From JBBSOK01 sp965219125 (GTDB lineage Bacteria; Bacteroidota; Bacteroidia; Flavobacteriales; Flavobacteriaceae), in assembly GCA_965219125.1 (NCBI GenBank), contig CBDCMO010000002.1:806001-870000 (forward strand): a stretch of 64,000 bases of DNA, given 5' to 3'. A model generated the notes under the pieces. That model saw only the letters and a list, made by a program, of their open reading frames with translations. It made no database searches and was not told the DNA's origin. This document shows, in pieces, positions 24,739-33,277 of the stretch. The position numbers were made by a program, and so were the translations under genes. Numbering within the stretch: position 1 is the first letter of the stretch; each line of letters opens with the position of its first letter.

Positions 24739-26604
24739 TTATAAAAATTTTCTGTCAAAATCTGCTGCGTCAAATGTGATAAGAATAGCTTTTCCTATTG
24801 GGGAAACGCTCGGTTCTTTACAAGCAAATAGTTGATTGATAAGATGTTCTCTTTCTCTTTTATTTAATGAAGAACCCGTTTTAATCGCCATATTCTTGGC
24901 TAAACTTTTAGCCATTAAATCAGTATGGCTAAAGTTTGCATCGGGAACTTCTTCTTTAATATCACAAATTAAATTTTCAAGAATTTCGCCTGCCATACTT
25001 TCAACCAAATTAACGGGTACGCCACTAATTTGGACAGTATCTTCTTCAAAATCTGTAAAAACAAAACCTGTGTTTTGCAATTGTTCCCTCATTTTAATCA
25101 AAATCTCCATATCTGGAATTGAAAAATGAAGTTGCAAAGGAAATAACAATTGTTGGCTTACCGCTTCGTGAACTGTTATATTTTTCAAAATTTCTTCATA
25201 TAAAATGCGTTGATGCGCCAAATTTTGATGAATGAGCATCATCCCACTTTTTATTGGGCAAACAATATATTTATTTTGAAGCTGAAAAGTGGTTTGGCCT
25301 GTTTCCTCGTCGTTATTTTCAAATAAACTGCCTGTTACTTCATCACTTTCAAAATGGACTTCTGTTTTAAATCCGCCGTGTTCAAGTTCTGTTTTAAAAT
25401 CGTCAATAGCAATATTCGTATACAACGCTTCCCAATTAGCCGACTTGGCGGTATCGCGTTTAAATGGAAAATTTATATTGCCTTGTTTTACTTCTTTTGA
25501 AAAAGGATTATAATCTCTGTCAACCTCAATTGTTGGCATTTTTGCCTGCTTTTTACTATATTCATAAGGCGTATCGAAACCGCTATCTCTGTTAAAATCC
25601 AGAACGGGAGTAATGCTGAATTGCCCCAAACTGTGCTTTATGGTCGAACGGAGCATTGCATACATTGCGTGCTCGTCTTCAAATTTAATTTCCGTTTTTG
25701 TAGGATGAATATTAATGTCTATGGAATGCGGATCTACTTCCAAAAACAAAAAATATCCGGGATGCGTGCTATCTTTTATCAAACCTTCAAAAGCTGAAAC
25801 AACGGAATGATGCAAATAATTACTTTTAATAAACCGATTATTGACGAAAAAAAACTGGTCTCCCCTACTTTTCTTGCCATATTCAGGTTTTAGCACAAAG
25901 CCCGAAACTTTCAAAAGCTCAGTTTCTTCACTTACAGGAACTAATTTTTCATTTGTTTTACTTCCGAAGATACTTACAATGCGTTGCCTTTCGTTACTTT
26001 CGGTTAAATTGAAAACATCACTTCCATTATTGATCATGGCAAAAGCAATATTTGGATGTGCCAAGGAAACACGATGAAATTCGTCAATAATATGCCTAGT
26101 TTCAACGGGATTGCTTTTTAAGAAATTTCGGCGAGCCGGGATATTATAAAAAAGGTTTTTAACCGAAATTGTTGTGCCTTGTGGTATTACCGCTGCTTCC
26201 TGCGAAATAACTTGGCTGCCTTCAATACAAATTTTGGTACCAATTTCAGAATCTCCGTTGCGTGTTTTCATTTCCACGTGCGCAATGGCAGCTATTGATG
26301 CCAATGCCTCACCACGAAAGCCTTTTGTATTCAAATTGAAAAGATCTTCTGCAGTTTGTATTTTAGAAGTTGCGTGCCTTTCGAAACTTAGGCGCGCGTC
26401 CGTTACGCTCATTCCTGCTCCATTATCAATAACTTGAACTAATGTTTTGCCAGCATCTTTAATTAAGAGCGTGATTTTGGTGGCTTTTGCATCTATCGCA
26501 TTTTCAAGCAATTCCTTAACAACTGATGCTGGACGTTGCACCACTTCGCCCGCCGCAATTTGATTGGCAACGTGGTCTGGCAATAACTTAATTACATCTG
26601 GCAT
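24739..26604 (-). CDS. mutL: DNA mismatch repair protein MutL
   Basis: 621 residues. MutL links MutS mismatch recognition to strand removal. The GHKL ATPase domain has ELLENAIDAKAT, QVIDNGAGM and TKGFRGEALASIAA, then FYNIPARRNFLKS near 150-160. The C-terminal dimerisation domain starts near 430. The endonuclease motif DQHAxxExxxxE of Gram-positive and eukaryotic MutL is replaced by IHQNLAHQRILYEEILKN, where His/Gln differ; nicking activity is therefore uncertain. The ATG overlaps the stop of the small membrane protein gene in front (TAATG). Confidence 0.97.
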   Translation of the reverse strand: MPDVIKLLPDHVANQIAAGEVVQRPASVVKELLENAIDAKATKITLLIKDAGKTLVQVIDNGAGMSVTDARLSFERHATSKIQTAEDLFNLNTKGFRGEALASIAAIAHVEMKTRNGDSEIGTKICIEGSQVISQEAAVIPQGTTISVKNLFYNIPARRNFLKSNPVETRHIIDEFHRVSLAHPNIAFAMINNGSDVFNLTESNERQRIVSIFGSKTNEKLVPVSEETELLKVSGFVLKPEYGKKSRGDQFFFVNNRFIKSNYLHHSVVSAFEGLIKDSTHPGYFLFLEVDPHSIDINIHPTKTEIKFEDEHAMYAMLRSTIKHSLGQFSITPVLDFNRDSGFDTPYEYSKKQAKMPTIEVDRDYNPFSKEVKQGNINFPFKRDTAKSANWEALYTNIAIDDFKTELEHGGFKTEVHFESDEVTGSLFENNDEETGQTTFQLQNKYIVCPIKSGMMLIHQNLAHQRILYEEILKNITVHEAVSQQLLFPLQLHFSIPDMEILIKMREQLQNTGFVFTDFEEDTVQISGVPVNLVESMAGEILENLICDIKEEVPDANFSHTDLMAKSLAKNMAIKTGSSLNKREREHLINQLFACKEPSVSPIGKAILITFDAADFDRKFL

Positions 26605-26894
26605 TAATTGGTTGTGTAGAAAATGGACAAATCGAATTCTATAATAAATAGGAAAATTAAAACTAATAAAGCGACAATAACAAAAATGCGGAGTTTAACG
26701 GTTTTATCCTGTTTGGTCCGTAATTCTTCCCAAGCATTTACCAGCTTTTTCTTTAAGCCAACATTATCTCCAACCGTACTTCGAAACTTATCAAACTTCT
26801 GCTCCATTTTGTACGGACTTCCATCTGTATCAGATTCGTAAAAACGTGGTGTGTAGGCGTATTTCTTGTTCTTTCTTTTGCTTATAATTCCCAT
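26604..26894 (-). CDS. Small single-helix membrane protein conserved next to mutL
   Basis: 96 residues. A basic N-terminal part with PRFYESDTDGSPYKMEQKF and KFRSTVGDNVGLKKKLVNAWEELR, then one hydrophobic helix (about 70-90). It is a recurrent flavobacterial protein that databases often label riboflavin synthase subunit beta, which I consider a transferred mis-annotation caused by the nearby ribH: nothing in it resembles lumazine or riboflavin synthase. Function unknown. Its stop overlaps the mutL start and it has its own -7 box, so it heads the mutL operon. Confidence 0.82.
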   Translation of the reverse strand: MGIISKRKNKKYAYTPRFYESDTDGSPYKMEQKFDKFRSTVGDNVGLKKKLVNAWEELRTKQDKTVKLRIFVIVALLVLIFLFIIEFDLSIFYTTN

Positions 26895-26907
26895 AATATC
26901 TGTGTTT

Positions 26908-26915
26908 CAAAGGTA
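26908..26915 (-). promoter_or_regulatory. -7 promoter box of the mutL operon
   Basis: Minus strand TACCTTTG, exact TAnnTTTG, 13 bases before the ATG at 26894. Confidence 0.55.
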
Positions 26916-26929
26916 CTAATTTCAATTAT

Positions 26930-26955
26930 GAATTCAGAATTATGAATTATGAATT
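26930..26955. repeat. Dispersed 26-bp repeat, copy B
   Basis: Exact reverse complement of 6185-6210 (copy A). It lies upstream of the mutL-operon promoter box in a 233-base intergenic region that otherwise shows only AT-rich sequence and a short cagttgcagttggcag run. Confidence 0.75.
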
Positions 26956-27127
26956 TGCACCTAGATTAGATTTAGGATTAAAACAAGAATGATACCAAAA
27001 GGGAGTTTTAAGTTTGCAGTTGCAGTTGGCAGCAAAGAGGACTTAAGAATTAGAAATCAAACAAAAATTCAACAAAAAATTGAAACGCAAATCAAAAATT
27101 TCAAATTTTAATCTAAAAATCTTGAAT

Positions 27128-27625
27128 CTAAAATTTTGAATCTTTTACCAATTGCGCCATTTTTATTGCGGCTATCGCGGCTTCTGTACCCTTATTACCG
27201 TGTTTGCCGCCGCTTCGATCTATGGATTGCTGCATATTATTGTCGGTAAGAACGCAGAAGATAACCGGAATTTTCCCTATGACATTCAAATCTTTTATGC
27301 CTTGCGCAACTGCTTCGCACACATAATCAAAATGTTTTGTTTCTCCTTTTATTACATTACCAATTGCAATAACGGCATCTAGCATTTCGTAGCTTTCAGC
27401 TATTTTTTTGCAACCGTAAATAAGCTCAAAGCTTCCGGGAACATTCCATCTAACAATGTTTTCCTTTATTGCGCCGCAATCCAACAAGGCATCAAAAGCG
27501 CCTTGAAACATACCTTGAGTAATGTTTTGGTTCCATTCAGAAACAACAATCCCAAATTTGAAATTCTTCGCATTTGGGATTGTCGCCTTATCGTAAACCG
27601 ATAAATTATTATTTTCTGTCGCCAT
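27128..27625 (-). CDS. ribH: 6,7-dimethyl-8-ribityllumazine synthase
   Basis: 165 residues, normal for the family. RibH joins 5-amino-6-ribitylaminouracil with 3,4-dihydroxy-2-butanone 4-phosphate, the penultimate riboflavin step, as an icosahedral or pentameric shell. FGIVVSEWNQNIT, VRWNVPGSFELIYGCKKIA, AVIAIGNVIKGETKHFDYVC and VIFCVLTDNNMQQSIDRSGG with GNKGTEAA are the conserved parts; His in TKHFDYV is the catalytic base. The gene starts one base after the stop of the TPR gene and is likely co-transcribed with it. No FMN riboswitch is seen upstream. Confidence 0.97.
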   Translation of the reverse strand: MATENNNLSVYDKATIPNAKNFKFGIVVSEWNQNITQGMFQGAFDALLDCGAIKENIVRWNVPGSFELIYGCKKIAESYEMLDAVIAIGNVIKGETKHFDYVCEAVAQGIKDLNVIGKIPVIFCVLTDNNMQQSIDRSGGKHGNKGTEAAIAAIKMAQLVKDSKF

Positions 27626-27626
27626 T

Positions 27627-28394
27627 TTACTGCTTCATTGCTTCTGTTTGCCCCTTGTAAATAACGGCTTTAGTAGCTTCTTGAGATTTTGGATAATCGT
27701 CTGTAATTTTTGAAAAGTGTTTTAAAGCAACATCTGTTTTACCTAAAATCATTGCTGTAATACCTGCTTTCAATAAAAAGCGAGGTGCTGTAAAATCATT
27801 TGTTCGCATTGATGCTGCTTTTTCGTAATACTTTAAAGCTTCTTCCGGCTGGTTAAGTTGTGCAAATGCATCGCCAATTCCGCCTTGGGCAAGTGGCGCG
27901 AGCATTTCATCATCGCTACTAAAATCGTCTAAATGATCAATTGCTTCTTGATATTTTTTAGTGTTCAAAAATGACATTCCTGCATAATAATTTGCAAGAT
28001 TTGCAGCATTTGTACCACCGTAATTGTCAATAATATCTACAAAACCATATTTACCTTCACCACCACTTATAGCCAAATTGAATAAAGAATCCTTTGAATT
28101 TGCAGTTAATGCTTGCTCGTAATAAGATTGCGCTTGGTACATTTCGTTCATCGCTTCAATTTCTTTCGGCTTCTTAACATATTCATTATATGCTAAATAT
28201 CCCAATGAAACTACGGCGACCAAAATAATGAAACCTAAAATAAATTTTTGGTTCTTTTCCACCCAAGCTTCCGTTTTCGACGCGCCTTCATCTAAGGTGT
28301 TAAAAACTTCAGCCGTTGTGCTCTCGTCTTCAAACTGCTCATCTCTTTCAGCTTTATTTTTAGGTTTATTTCCCCTCTTATTGTACGTTGCCAT
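27627..28394 (-). CDS. TPR-repeat membrane protein (YfgM-like)
   Basis: 255 residues. A charged cytosolic start (KRGNKPKNKAERDEQFEDE) and NTLDEGASKTEAWVEKNQKFILGFIILVAVVSLGYLAYNEYV, with one transmembrane helix (about 50-70), are followed by TPR-like helices: YQEAIDHLDDFS, PLAQGGIGDAFAQLNQPEEALKYYEKAA and FLLKAGITAMILGKTDVALKHF. The layout equals YfgM/ancillary SecYEG translocon proteins, which act as periplasmic helper proteins. It heads a two-gene unit with ribH, a pairing seen in Bacteroidota. Confidence 0.85.
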   Translation of the reverse strand: MATYNKRGNKPKNKAERDEQFEDESTTAEVFNTLDEGASKTEAWVEKNQKFILGFIILVAVVSLGYLAYNEYVKKPKEIEAMNEMYQAQSYYEQALTANSKDSLFNLAISGGEGKYGFVDIIDNYGGTNAANLANYYAGMSFLNTKKYQEAIDHLDDFSSDDEMLAPLAQGGIGDAFAQLNQPEEALKYYEKAASMRTNDFTAPRFLLKAGITAMILGKTDVALKHFSKITDDYPKSQEATKAVIYKGQTEAMKQ

Positions 28395-28413
28395 AATTTT
28401 ATAAATTGAGGGG

Positions 28414-28421
28414 CAAAAATA
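28414..28421 (-). promoter_or_regulatory. -7 promoter box of the TPR-ribH unit
   Basis: Minus strand TATTTTTG, exact TAnnTTTG, 19 bases before the ATG at 28394, in the divergent gap to recF. Confidence 0.55.
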
Positions 28422-28531
28422 AAATTTTTAATGGAATTTAAAAGGATTAATATTTCTTATTTTTTAATAATTTGCAGAACCATTCAAAAATTCATTCCTC
28501 AGAAAAATAAAACTGCAACTTATTCAATCTT

Positions 28532-29611
28532 ATGATTTTACAATCACTGTCTTTATTAAACTATAAAAATTTTGAAGCCGAAAATTTTCAGTTCGATCCA
28601 AAAATAAATTGTTTTGTAGGTAATAACGGTGTTGGAAAGACAAATGCGTTGGATGCAATCTATCATCTTTCCTTCGGAAAAAGCTATTTTAATCCTATTA
28701 CAAGTCAAAATATTAAGCACGACGCAGCCTTTTTTGTGGTTGAGGGCTTGTATGAAAGAATGGAAAATCCTGAGAAGGTTGTTGTAAGTGCAAAACGTGG
28801 ACAGCAAAAAATTATTAAAAAAAATGGCAAAGCTTATGAGAAATTCAGTGAACATATTGGTTTTTTGCCACTTGTAATTATTTCGCCAGCCGATAGAGAT
28901 TTAATTATTGAAGGAAGTGATACGCGCCGAAAATTTATTGACGGCGTAATTTCGCAAGGCGATTCAAAGTATTTGCAAACACTTTTAAGTTATAATCGGG
29001 TTTTGGCGCAACGCAACAGTTTGCTCAAATATTTTGCGGCTAACAACAGTTTTAACCAAGATGCGCTGGATATTTATAATCTGCAACTAAGCGAGTATGG
29101 CACTGTTATTTTTGAAAAACGTGCCGCATTTATCGAATTATTTCTACCTATATTTTTAGATAGATACAAGGCAATAAGTAGCGGCAATGAAGCTGTAATT
29201 TTGAAGTATGAAAGTCAGTTATTTGAAAAAGGATTACTCAATCTTTTAAATGAAAACACGCAAAAAGACCGATACAGCCAATATTCAAATTTTGGAATAC
29301 ACAAAGACGATCTCGTTTTTGAAATTGATGGGCATCCCATAAAAAAGTTCGGTTCGCAAGGACAGCAAAAATCTTTTTTGATTGCTTTGAAGTTGGCACA
29401 ATTCGATTTTATAAAAAAGCAGAGTAAACTAAATCCTATTTTATTATTGGACGATATTTTTGACAAGCTTGATGAACAAAGGGTTGAGCATTTAATAAGC
29501 TTGGTGGATAACGAAAATTTCGGTCAGCTTTTTATAAGTGATACGCACGCAGACAGGACGGAGGCTGTGATAAAAAAGGTGCACCAAAGTTATAAAATGT
29601 TTCAGCTGTGA
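28532..29611 (+). CDS. recF: DNA replication and repair protein RecF
   Basis: 359 residues. RecF is an SMC-like ATPase that, with RecO and RecR, loads RecA at gaps. The start LQSLSLLNYKNFEAENFQF, Walker A CFVGNNGVGKTNALDAIY, the signature-like FGSQGQQKSFLIALKLAQ, and Walker B PILLLDDIFDKLDEQR are all present, followed by GQLFISDTH. It is divergent from the TPR gene. dnaA, dnaN and gyrB are not near, so the ancestral oriC order is not kept here. Confidence 0.96.
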   Translation: MILQSLSLLNYKNFEAENFQFDPKINCFVGNNGVGKTNALDAIYHLSFGKSYFNPITSQNIKHDAAFFVVEGLYERMENPEKVVVSAKRGQQKIIKKNGKAYEKFSEHIGFLPLVIISPADRDLIIEGSDTRRKFIDGVISQGDSKYLQTLLSYNRVLAQRNSLLKYFAANNSFNQDALDIYNLQLSEYGTVIFEKRAAFIELFLPIFLDRYKAISSGNEAVILKYESQLFEKGLLNLLNENTQKDRYSQYSNFGIHKDDLVFEIDGHPIKKFGSQGQQKSFLIALKLAQFDFIKKQSKLNPILLLDDIFDKLDEQRVEHLISLVDNENFGQLFISDTHADRTEAVIKKVHQSYKMFQL

Positions 29612-29612
29612 A

Positions 29613-29668
29613 TTAGACGTTAGACGTTAGACATTAGACATTAGACATTAGACATTAGACATTAGACA
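29613..29668. repeat. 7-bp tandem repeat TTAGACA, eight copies
   Basis: Two TTAGACG units (29613-29626) followed by six TTAGACA units (29627-29668), starting one base after the recF stop codon. Perfect period with only the last base differing in the first two units. The copy number is expected to vary between strains by slippage. Confidence 0.95.
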
Positions 29669-29761
29669 AAAATAAATTCTTACAATTTAATAATTCACAG
29701 TTTATTAATAACCTTCTATATATATAAATTGTTAAACCTTGTAACCTCTAAATTTAAAAAA

Positions 29762-30103
29762 ATGACAACAATTTATCACAATCCGCGCTGCGGCAAAAGC
29801 CGTGAAACGCTTCAAATACTGGAAGAAGCTGGCGAAACAATTGAGGTTGTAAAATATTTGGAAAATCCTTTAGATGTTGAAGTTATCAAACAATTAGTTG
29901 AACTACTTAAAATAGAACCAATTGAATTAATCCGTAAAAATGAGACTATTTGGAAAGAAAAATTTAAAGGAAAAGTTTTGACAGATTCTCAAATAATTCA
30001 AGCAATTAACGCATTTCCTATATTAATGGAAAGACCAATTGTTGTTAAAGGAACAAAAGCTGCAATAGGTCGACCTCCCGAAAATGTATTGAAAATATTA
30101 TAA
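29762..30103 (+). CDS. ArsC/Spx-type thioredoxin-fold protein (arsenate reductase-like)
   Basis: 113 residues from the ATG at 29762; an upstream TTG would add 11 residues unlike the family. The active-site segment IYHNPRCGKSRETL has the single Cys10 used by glutaredoxin-dependent arsenate reductases; the later PIVVKGTKAAIGRPPENVL matches the ArsC C-terminus (RP motif). The family reduces arsenate to arsenite, but many chromosomal members beside no ars gene (as here) have no proven arsenate activity. No arsB, acr3 or arsR adjoins it. Confidence 0.9.
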   Translation: MTTIYHNPRCGKSRETLQILEEAGETIEVVKYLENPLDVEVIKQLVELLKIEPIELIRKNETIWKEKFKGKVLTDSQIIQAINAFPILMERPIVVKGTKAAIGRPPENVLKIL

Positions 30104-30270
30104 CCTTAAAAATGCTTCTTACTTATTTTTAAAAAATTCAACAAAAGCAAAAATTTTTGTATTTAAATTCAAAATAGCATAATAAGTGTTAAATGATTTT
30201 TATTAACAATAATTTGGCGAAAGTCTCTTAAACCCAAGAGTATTTTCGTTGTCTTATTATAAAATTGTTT

Positions 30271-32733
30271 ATGAAAAATTTATTTACCCTCATAATCCTA
30301 CTTATAACTGTAGGTTTGCAAGCCCAAGTTCCCTCAGCAAAAGAAGTTACAATTACTGGTAAAGTATTAGATAAGGATTCCGGACAACCTTTGGAATATG
30401 CCACGGTTTCTTTTACGGACACGCAAGAAAAAATTGTAACCGGTGGTATTACAAACCAAAAAGGTGAATATAAAATTGATGTTCCTGCCGGAGTTTACAA
30501 AGTAAAATATGAGTTTATCTCATTTAAATCTGAAATTCGCCCAAATAAGAATCTTTTAACTGATACAACCCTTCCAACGGTTGCCTTAAGTGCCGATGCA
30601 GCAAGTTTAAATGAAGTTGTAATTAGGGCTGAAACTACAGAGGTTACCGTTCGCTTAGATAAAAAGATATATAATATTGGAAAGGATTTAACATCCGGCG
30701 GCGCAACCGTTAGCGATGCATTGAGCAATGTACCTTCAGTAACTGTAGATGTTGATGGTACAATTGCCCTTCGTGGAAATGAGAATGTTCGGATTTTAAT
30801 AAATGGTAAACCTTCAGCAATTGCTGGATTTGGCGGGACAGATGCATTGCGACAACTACCTGCAGATGCTATTGAAAGAGTTGAAGTTATAACCTCACCT
30901 TCGGCACGATATGATGCGGAAGGTACTGCCGGTATTTTAAATATCATTCTTAAAAAAGAAAAAACATTGGGACTTAACGGTTCTATAACAGCAAATTATG
31001 GCGTTCCGCTTCAAAGTAGTTTTTCAACTAACATAAATCTTCGCACGGATAAATTCAATATTTTTAATAATACGGGAGTTCAATATCGTAAATCTCCGGG
31101 AAGCGCATTTTTTGAAAATAGATATTTTGGAAATAATGTTACCAATCCTTTAGTTGTTGAAACACGAGATTTTGATAGATTGAATAGAGGGTTTAATACG
31201 AATCTTGGCGTTGAATATTATATTTCGGACAAAACATCTCTAACAGCTTCAGGGTTCTTACAAATGGGTAATGACCGAGATATTACAACCAACAATACCA
31301 ATGAGTTTGATGCAAATAACGAACTTGCAATAACAAGGCTAAGAGAAGAAACACAAACTCAAAGAGATACTACCTATCAGGTTTCACTTAATTATATTAC
31401 AAAATTTAACGATAAAGGACATGAGTTAAAAGTAGATCTGCAATATGATAACGATAGAGAAAGGCAACATTCATTAATAACTGAAAACAATAATTTTCCG
31501 GTTTTTCAAGAGCTTTCTGATGAAGCAGTAATTTCGCTGGAAAAACAAAACAACTATTCTGCCGATGTGGATTATGTTTTGCCAATAGGCGAAAATGCTC
31601 AGTTTGAAGCTGGTTACAGTGGCGATTTTAAAGAAACTGCTACAGATTATACGCTATTGGAAGAATTTTCAACGACTGGTATTTTTATTCGAAACAATAA
31701 TCTTTCCAATATTTTTACGTATCAAGAAAATGTGAATGCGCTCTACTCTCAATACGGTAACAAGTATGGTAAATTTTCATTTCTTTTAGGTTTAAGACTT
31801 GAAAATACCCAGTTAAAAGGTAAAGTAGATGCTATAAATGTAGCCGTTGATGGTACAACGCCGCTCAATTTAAATTTCGATAAAAATTATTTGGGCCTTT
31901 TTCCAACACTTAATTTCACGTATGAACTTTCTGAAAAAGAAAATTTTACGTTAGGTTATAATAGACGTATAAACAGACCTCGCGGATATTTTATAAATCC
32001 ATTTCCTTCTCGCTCAAGCGAAGCAAATGTATTTCAAGGAAATCCAGATTTAAATCCGGCATATTCCAGTGCTTTTGATTTGGGATATTTAAGACGTTGG
32101 AAAAAATTAACCTTAACATCCTCCATTTACTACAATTATGAAACTGATGCCTTTGAGCGAGTTCAGGAAGATACTGGAAACTTAACCGCCAACGGAATAC
32201 CAATTATTAGAACGTTACCAATAAATCTGGCAACTAACCAGCGTTACGGTTTTGAAGCAGGAATACTTTACAATCCATATAAATGGTTGCGTTTAAATGC
32301 CAGTTTTAACTATTTCCTTTTCCAAACAAAAGGCTTCTTTAATAATGTTGATTACGGTACAAAAAATAGTAGTTATTTTACCCGCGGAAGTGCAAAAGTC
32401 ACGTTACCTGGCAATATTGATTGGCAGAATAATGTTTTTTACAGAGGACCGAGCAATAATTCACAAACAACTTCTGAAGGTATTTTAAGCGTAGATAGTG
32501 CACTTAGCAAAGATATTATTGATGATAATGCGACTATTACATTTAATGTAAGTGACGTTTTTAATAGCAGAAAAAGACAATCGTTAACAACATCTAGTAC
32601 TTTTACGAGCAACAGCGAATTTCAGTATCGTCAAAGGCAGTTTAATGTATCTTTTACGTATCGCTTTAATCAGAAAAAACAAAGGGCAAGACCACAAAAT
32701 AATGGAGGTGGAAATGATGATTTTGAAGGGTAA
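30271..32733 (+). CDS. Outer-membrane beta-barrel TonB-dependent receptor-like protein
   Basis: 820 residues from the ATG at 30271. The signal peptide (MKNLFTLIILLITVGLQAQ) is followed by a carboxypeptidase-regulatory-like domain (about 30-105: ITGKVLDKDSGQPLEYATVS), a TonB plug domain (115-230: SDALSNVPSVTVDVDGTIAL, LRQLPADAIERVEVITSPSA, GTAGILNIILKK) and a barrel with alternating aromatic strands to the end. The C-terminal FTYRF strand is followed by a basic, Gly/Asn-rich tail. No SusD partner adjoins, so a SusC role is unlikely; the substrate is unknown. The family (outer membrane beta-barrel family 3 type) is common in Bacteroidota. Confidence 0.9.
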   Translation: MKNLFTLIILLITVGLQAQVPSAKEVTITGKVLDKDSGQPLEYATVSFTDTQEKIVTGGITNQKGEYKIDVPAGVYKVKYEFISFKSEIRPNKNLLTDTTLPTVALSADAASLNEVVIRAETTEVTVRLDKKIYNIGKDLTSGGATVSDALSNVPSVTVDVDGTIALRGNENVRILINGKPSAIAGFGGTDALRQLPADAIERVEVITSPSARYDAEGTAGILNIILKKEKTLGLNGSITANYGVPLQSSFSTNINLRTDKFNIFNNTGVQYRKSPGSAFFENRYFGNNVTNPLVVETRDFDRLNRGFNTNLGVEYYISDKTSLTASGFLQMGNDRDITTNNTNEFDANNELAITRLREETQTQRDTTYQVSLNYITKFNDKGHELKVDLQYDNDRERQHSLITENNNFPVFQELSDEAVISLEKQNNYSADVDYVLPIGENAQFEAGYSGDFKETATDYTLLEEFSTTGIFIRNNNLSNIFTYQENVNALYSQYGNKYGKFSFLLGLRLENTQLKGKVDAINVAVDGTTPLNLNFDKNYLGLFPTLNFTYELSEKENFTLGYNRRINRPRGYFINPFPSRSSEANVFQGNPDLNPAYSSAFDLGYLRRWKKLTLTSSIYYNYETDAFERVQEDTGNLTANGIPIIRTLPINLATNQRYGFEAGILYNPYKWLRLNASFNYFLFQTKGFFNNVDYGTKNSSYFTRGSAKVTLPGNIDWQNNVFYRGPSNNSQTTSEGILSVDSALSKDIIDDNATITFNVSDVFNSRKRQSLTTSSTFTSNSEFQYRQRQFNVSFTYRFNQKKQRARPQNNGGGNDDFEG

Positions 32734-32824
32734 ATTGGTTAGTTAGTTAATGGTTTAATGTAAATTAAAAAATTTGGTTTTTAATTTTACGATTCATTCT
32801 TTGAAGATTTTAGAGATTTTTGAT

Positions 32825-32854
32825 AAAAAAAAGGAAGCCAAATTGGCTTCCTTT
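32825..32854 (-). terminator. Bidirectional terminator; strongest on the minus strand
   Basis: Hairpin arms AAGGAAGCC and GGCTTCCTT around AATTT. On the minus strand eight Ts follow directly, the classic form; on the plus strand the tail is TTTACTTTTT, weaker. It can end the TonB receptor transcript from the left and the small minus-strand ORF (32876-33050) from the right. Confidence 0.88.
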
Positions 32855-32875
32855 ACTTTTTACATAAACTGGCGT

Positions 32876-33050
32876 TTAATTTAACCCTCTTTGTCTTTTC
32901 TTTTCTTCGCGTTTCATTTTAAAATCTTCAAAAGCAGCTCCTCCAATCCAATATGGTATAATTCCAACCAAAAAAAACATTAACCAAAAACCGATGGTTA
33001 AAATAGTTAAAAAAGCTAGAAATCCTAAATATTGGTCAAACTCAAACATA
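32876..33050 (-). pseudogene. Small membrane protein ORF with a one-base frameshift
   Basis: Reading from the ATG at 33050, the frame encodes MFEFDQYLGFLAFLTI and then breaks at a run of five Ts near 33000. Dropping one T gives LTIGFWLMFFLVGIIPYW, IGGAAFEDFKMKREEKKR and QRGLN before a stop at 32876-32878: 57 residues with a hydrophobic N-terminal half and a basic tail. A perfect -7 box precedes the ATG and a strong minus-strand terminator follows the stop, so the unit looks like a true gene. Either it is disabled by an indel, the base call is wrong, or translation slips; a shorter 34-residue product could also start at an internal ATG after the break. Confidence 0.62.
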
Positions 33051-33074
33051 GCATTAGTTTTTTAAATGATTTGC

Positions 33075-33082
33075 CAAAGATA
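33075..33082 (-). promoter_or_regulatory. -7 promoter box of the small minus-strand ORF
   Basis: Minus strand TATCTTTG, exact TAnnTTTG, 24 bases before the ATG at 33050. Supports minus-strand transcription of the frameshifted ORF. Confidence 0.6.
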
Positions 33083-33217
33083 ATACAGTTTTATAAGAAT
33101 GAAAAAGAAAGATTTATTTTTATTCACAAGTAATTAACTGCCAAAATTTCTTAGTGGAATTGGGATTTTGAAGTATGGTAAAAGAACTTAAATAATAAAA
33201 ATTTCCAATCCCCATTC

Positions 33218-33248
33218 TTGAATACTGAAAATCGAATCTTTATATTTG
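33218..33248 (+). promoter_or_regulatory. Complete Bacteroidota promoter of fumC
   Basis: TTG at 33218-33220, 20-base spacer, TATATTTG at 33241-33248 (exact TAnnTTTG), 29 bases before the fumC ATG. The TTG would open a longer reading frame but belongs to the promoter. Confidence 0.85.
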
Positions 33249-33277
33249 TTATCAACCGAAAATTCAAAAGAAAAAAA

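Noticed and set aside
26604..26894. Riboflavin synthase beta subunit label for the small membrane protein
   Set aside because: No resemblance to lumazine or riboflavin synthase; one helix and a basic head; the true ribH is at 27128-27625.
27626..28531. FMN riboswitch for ribH
   Set aside because: ribH starts one base after the TPR gene and the upstream leader is only some 20 bases.
29613..29668. Possible CRISPR or iteron array
   Set aside because: A 7-bp microsatellite with no spacers; no replication initiator or oriC features in the flanks.
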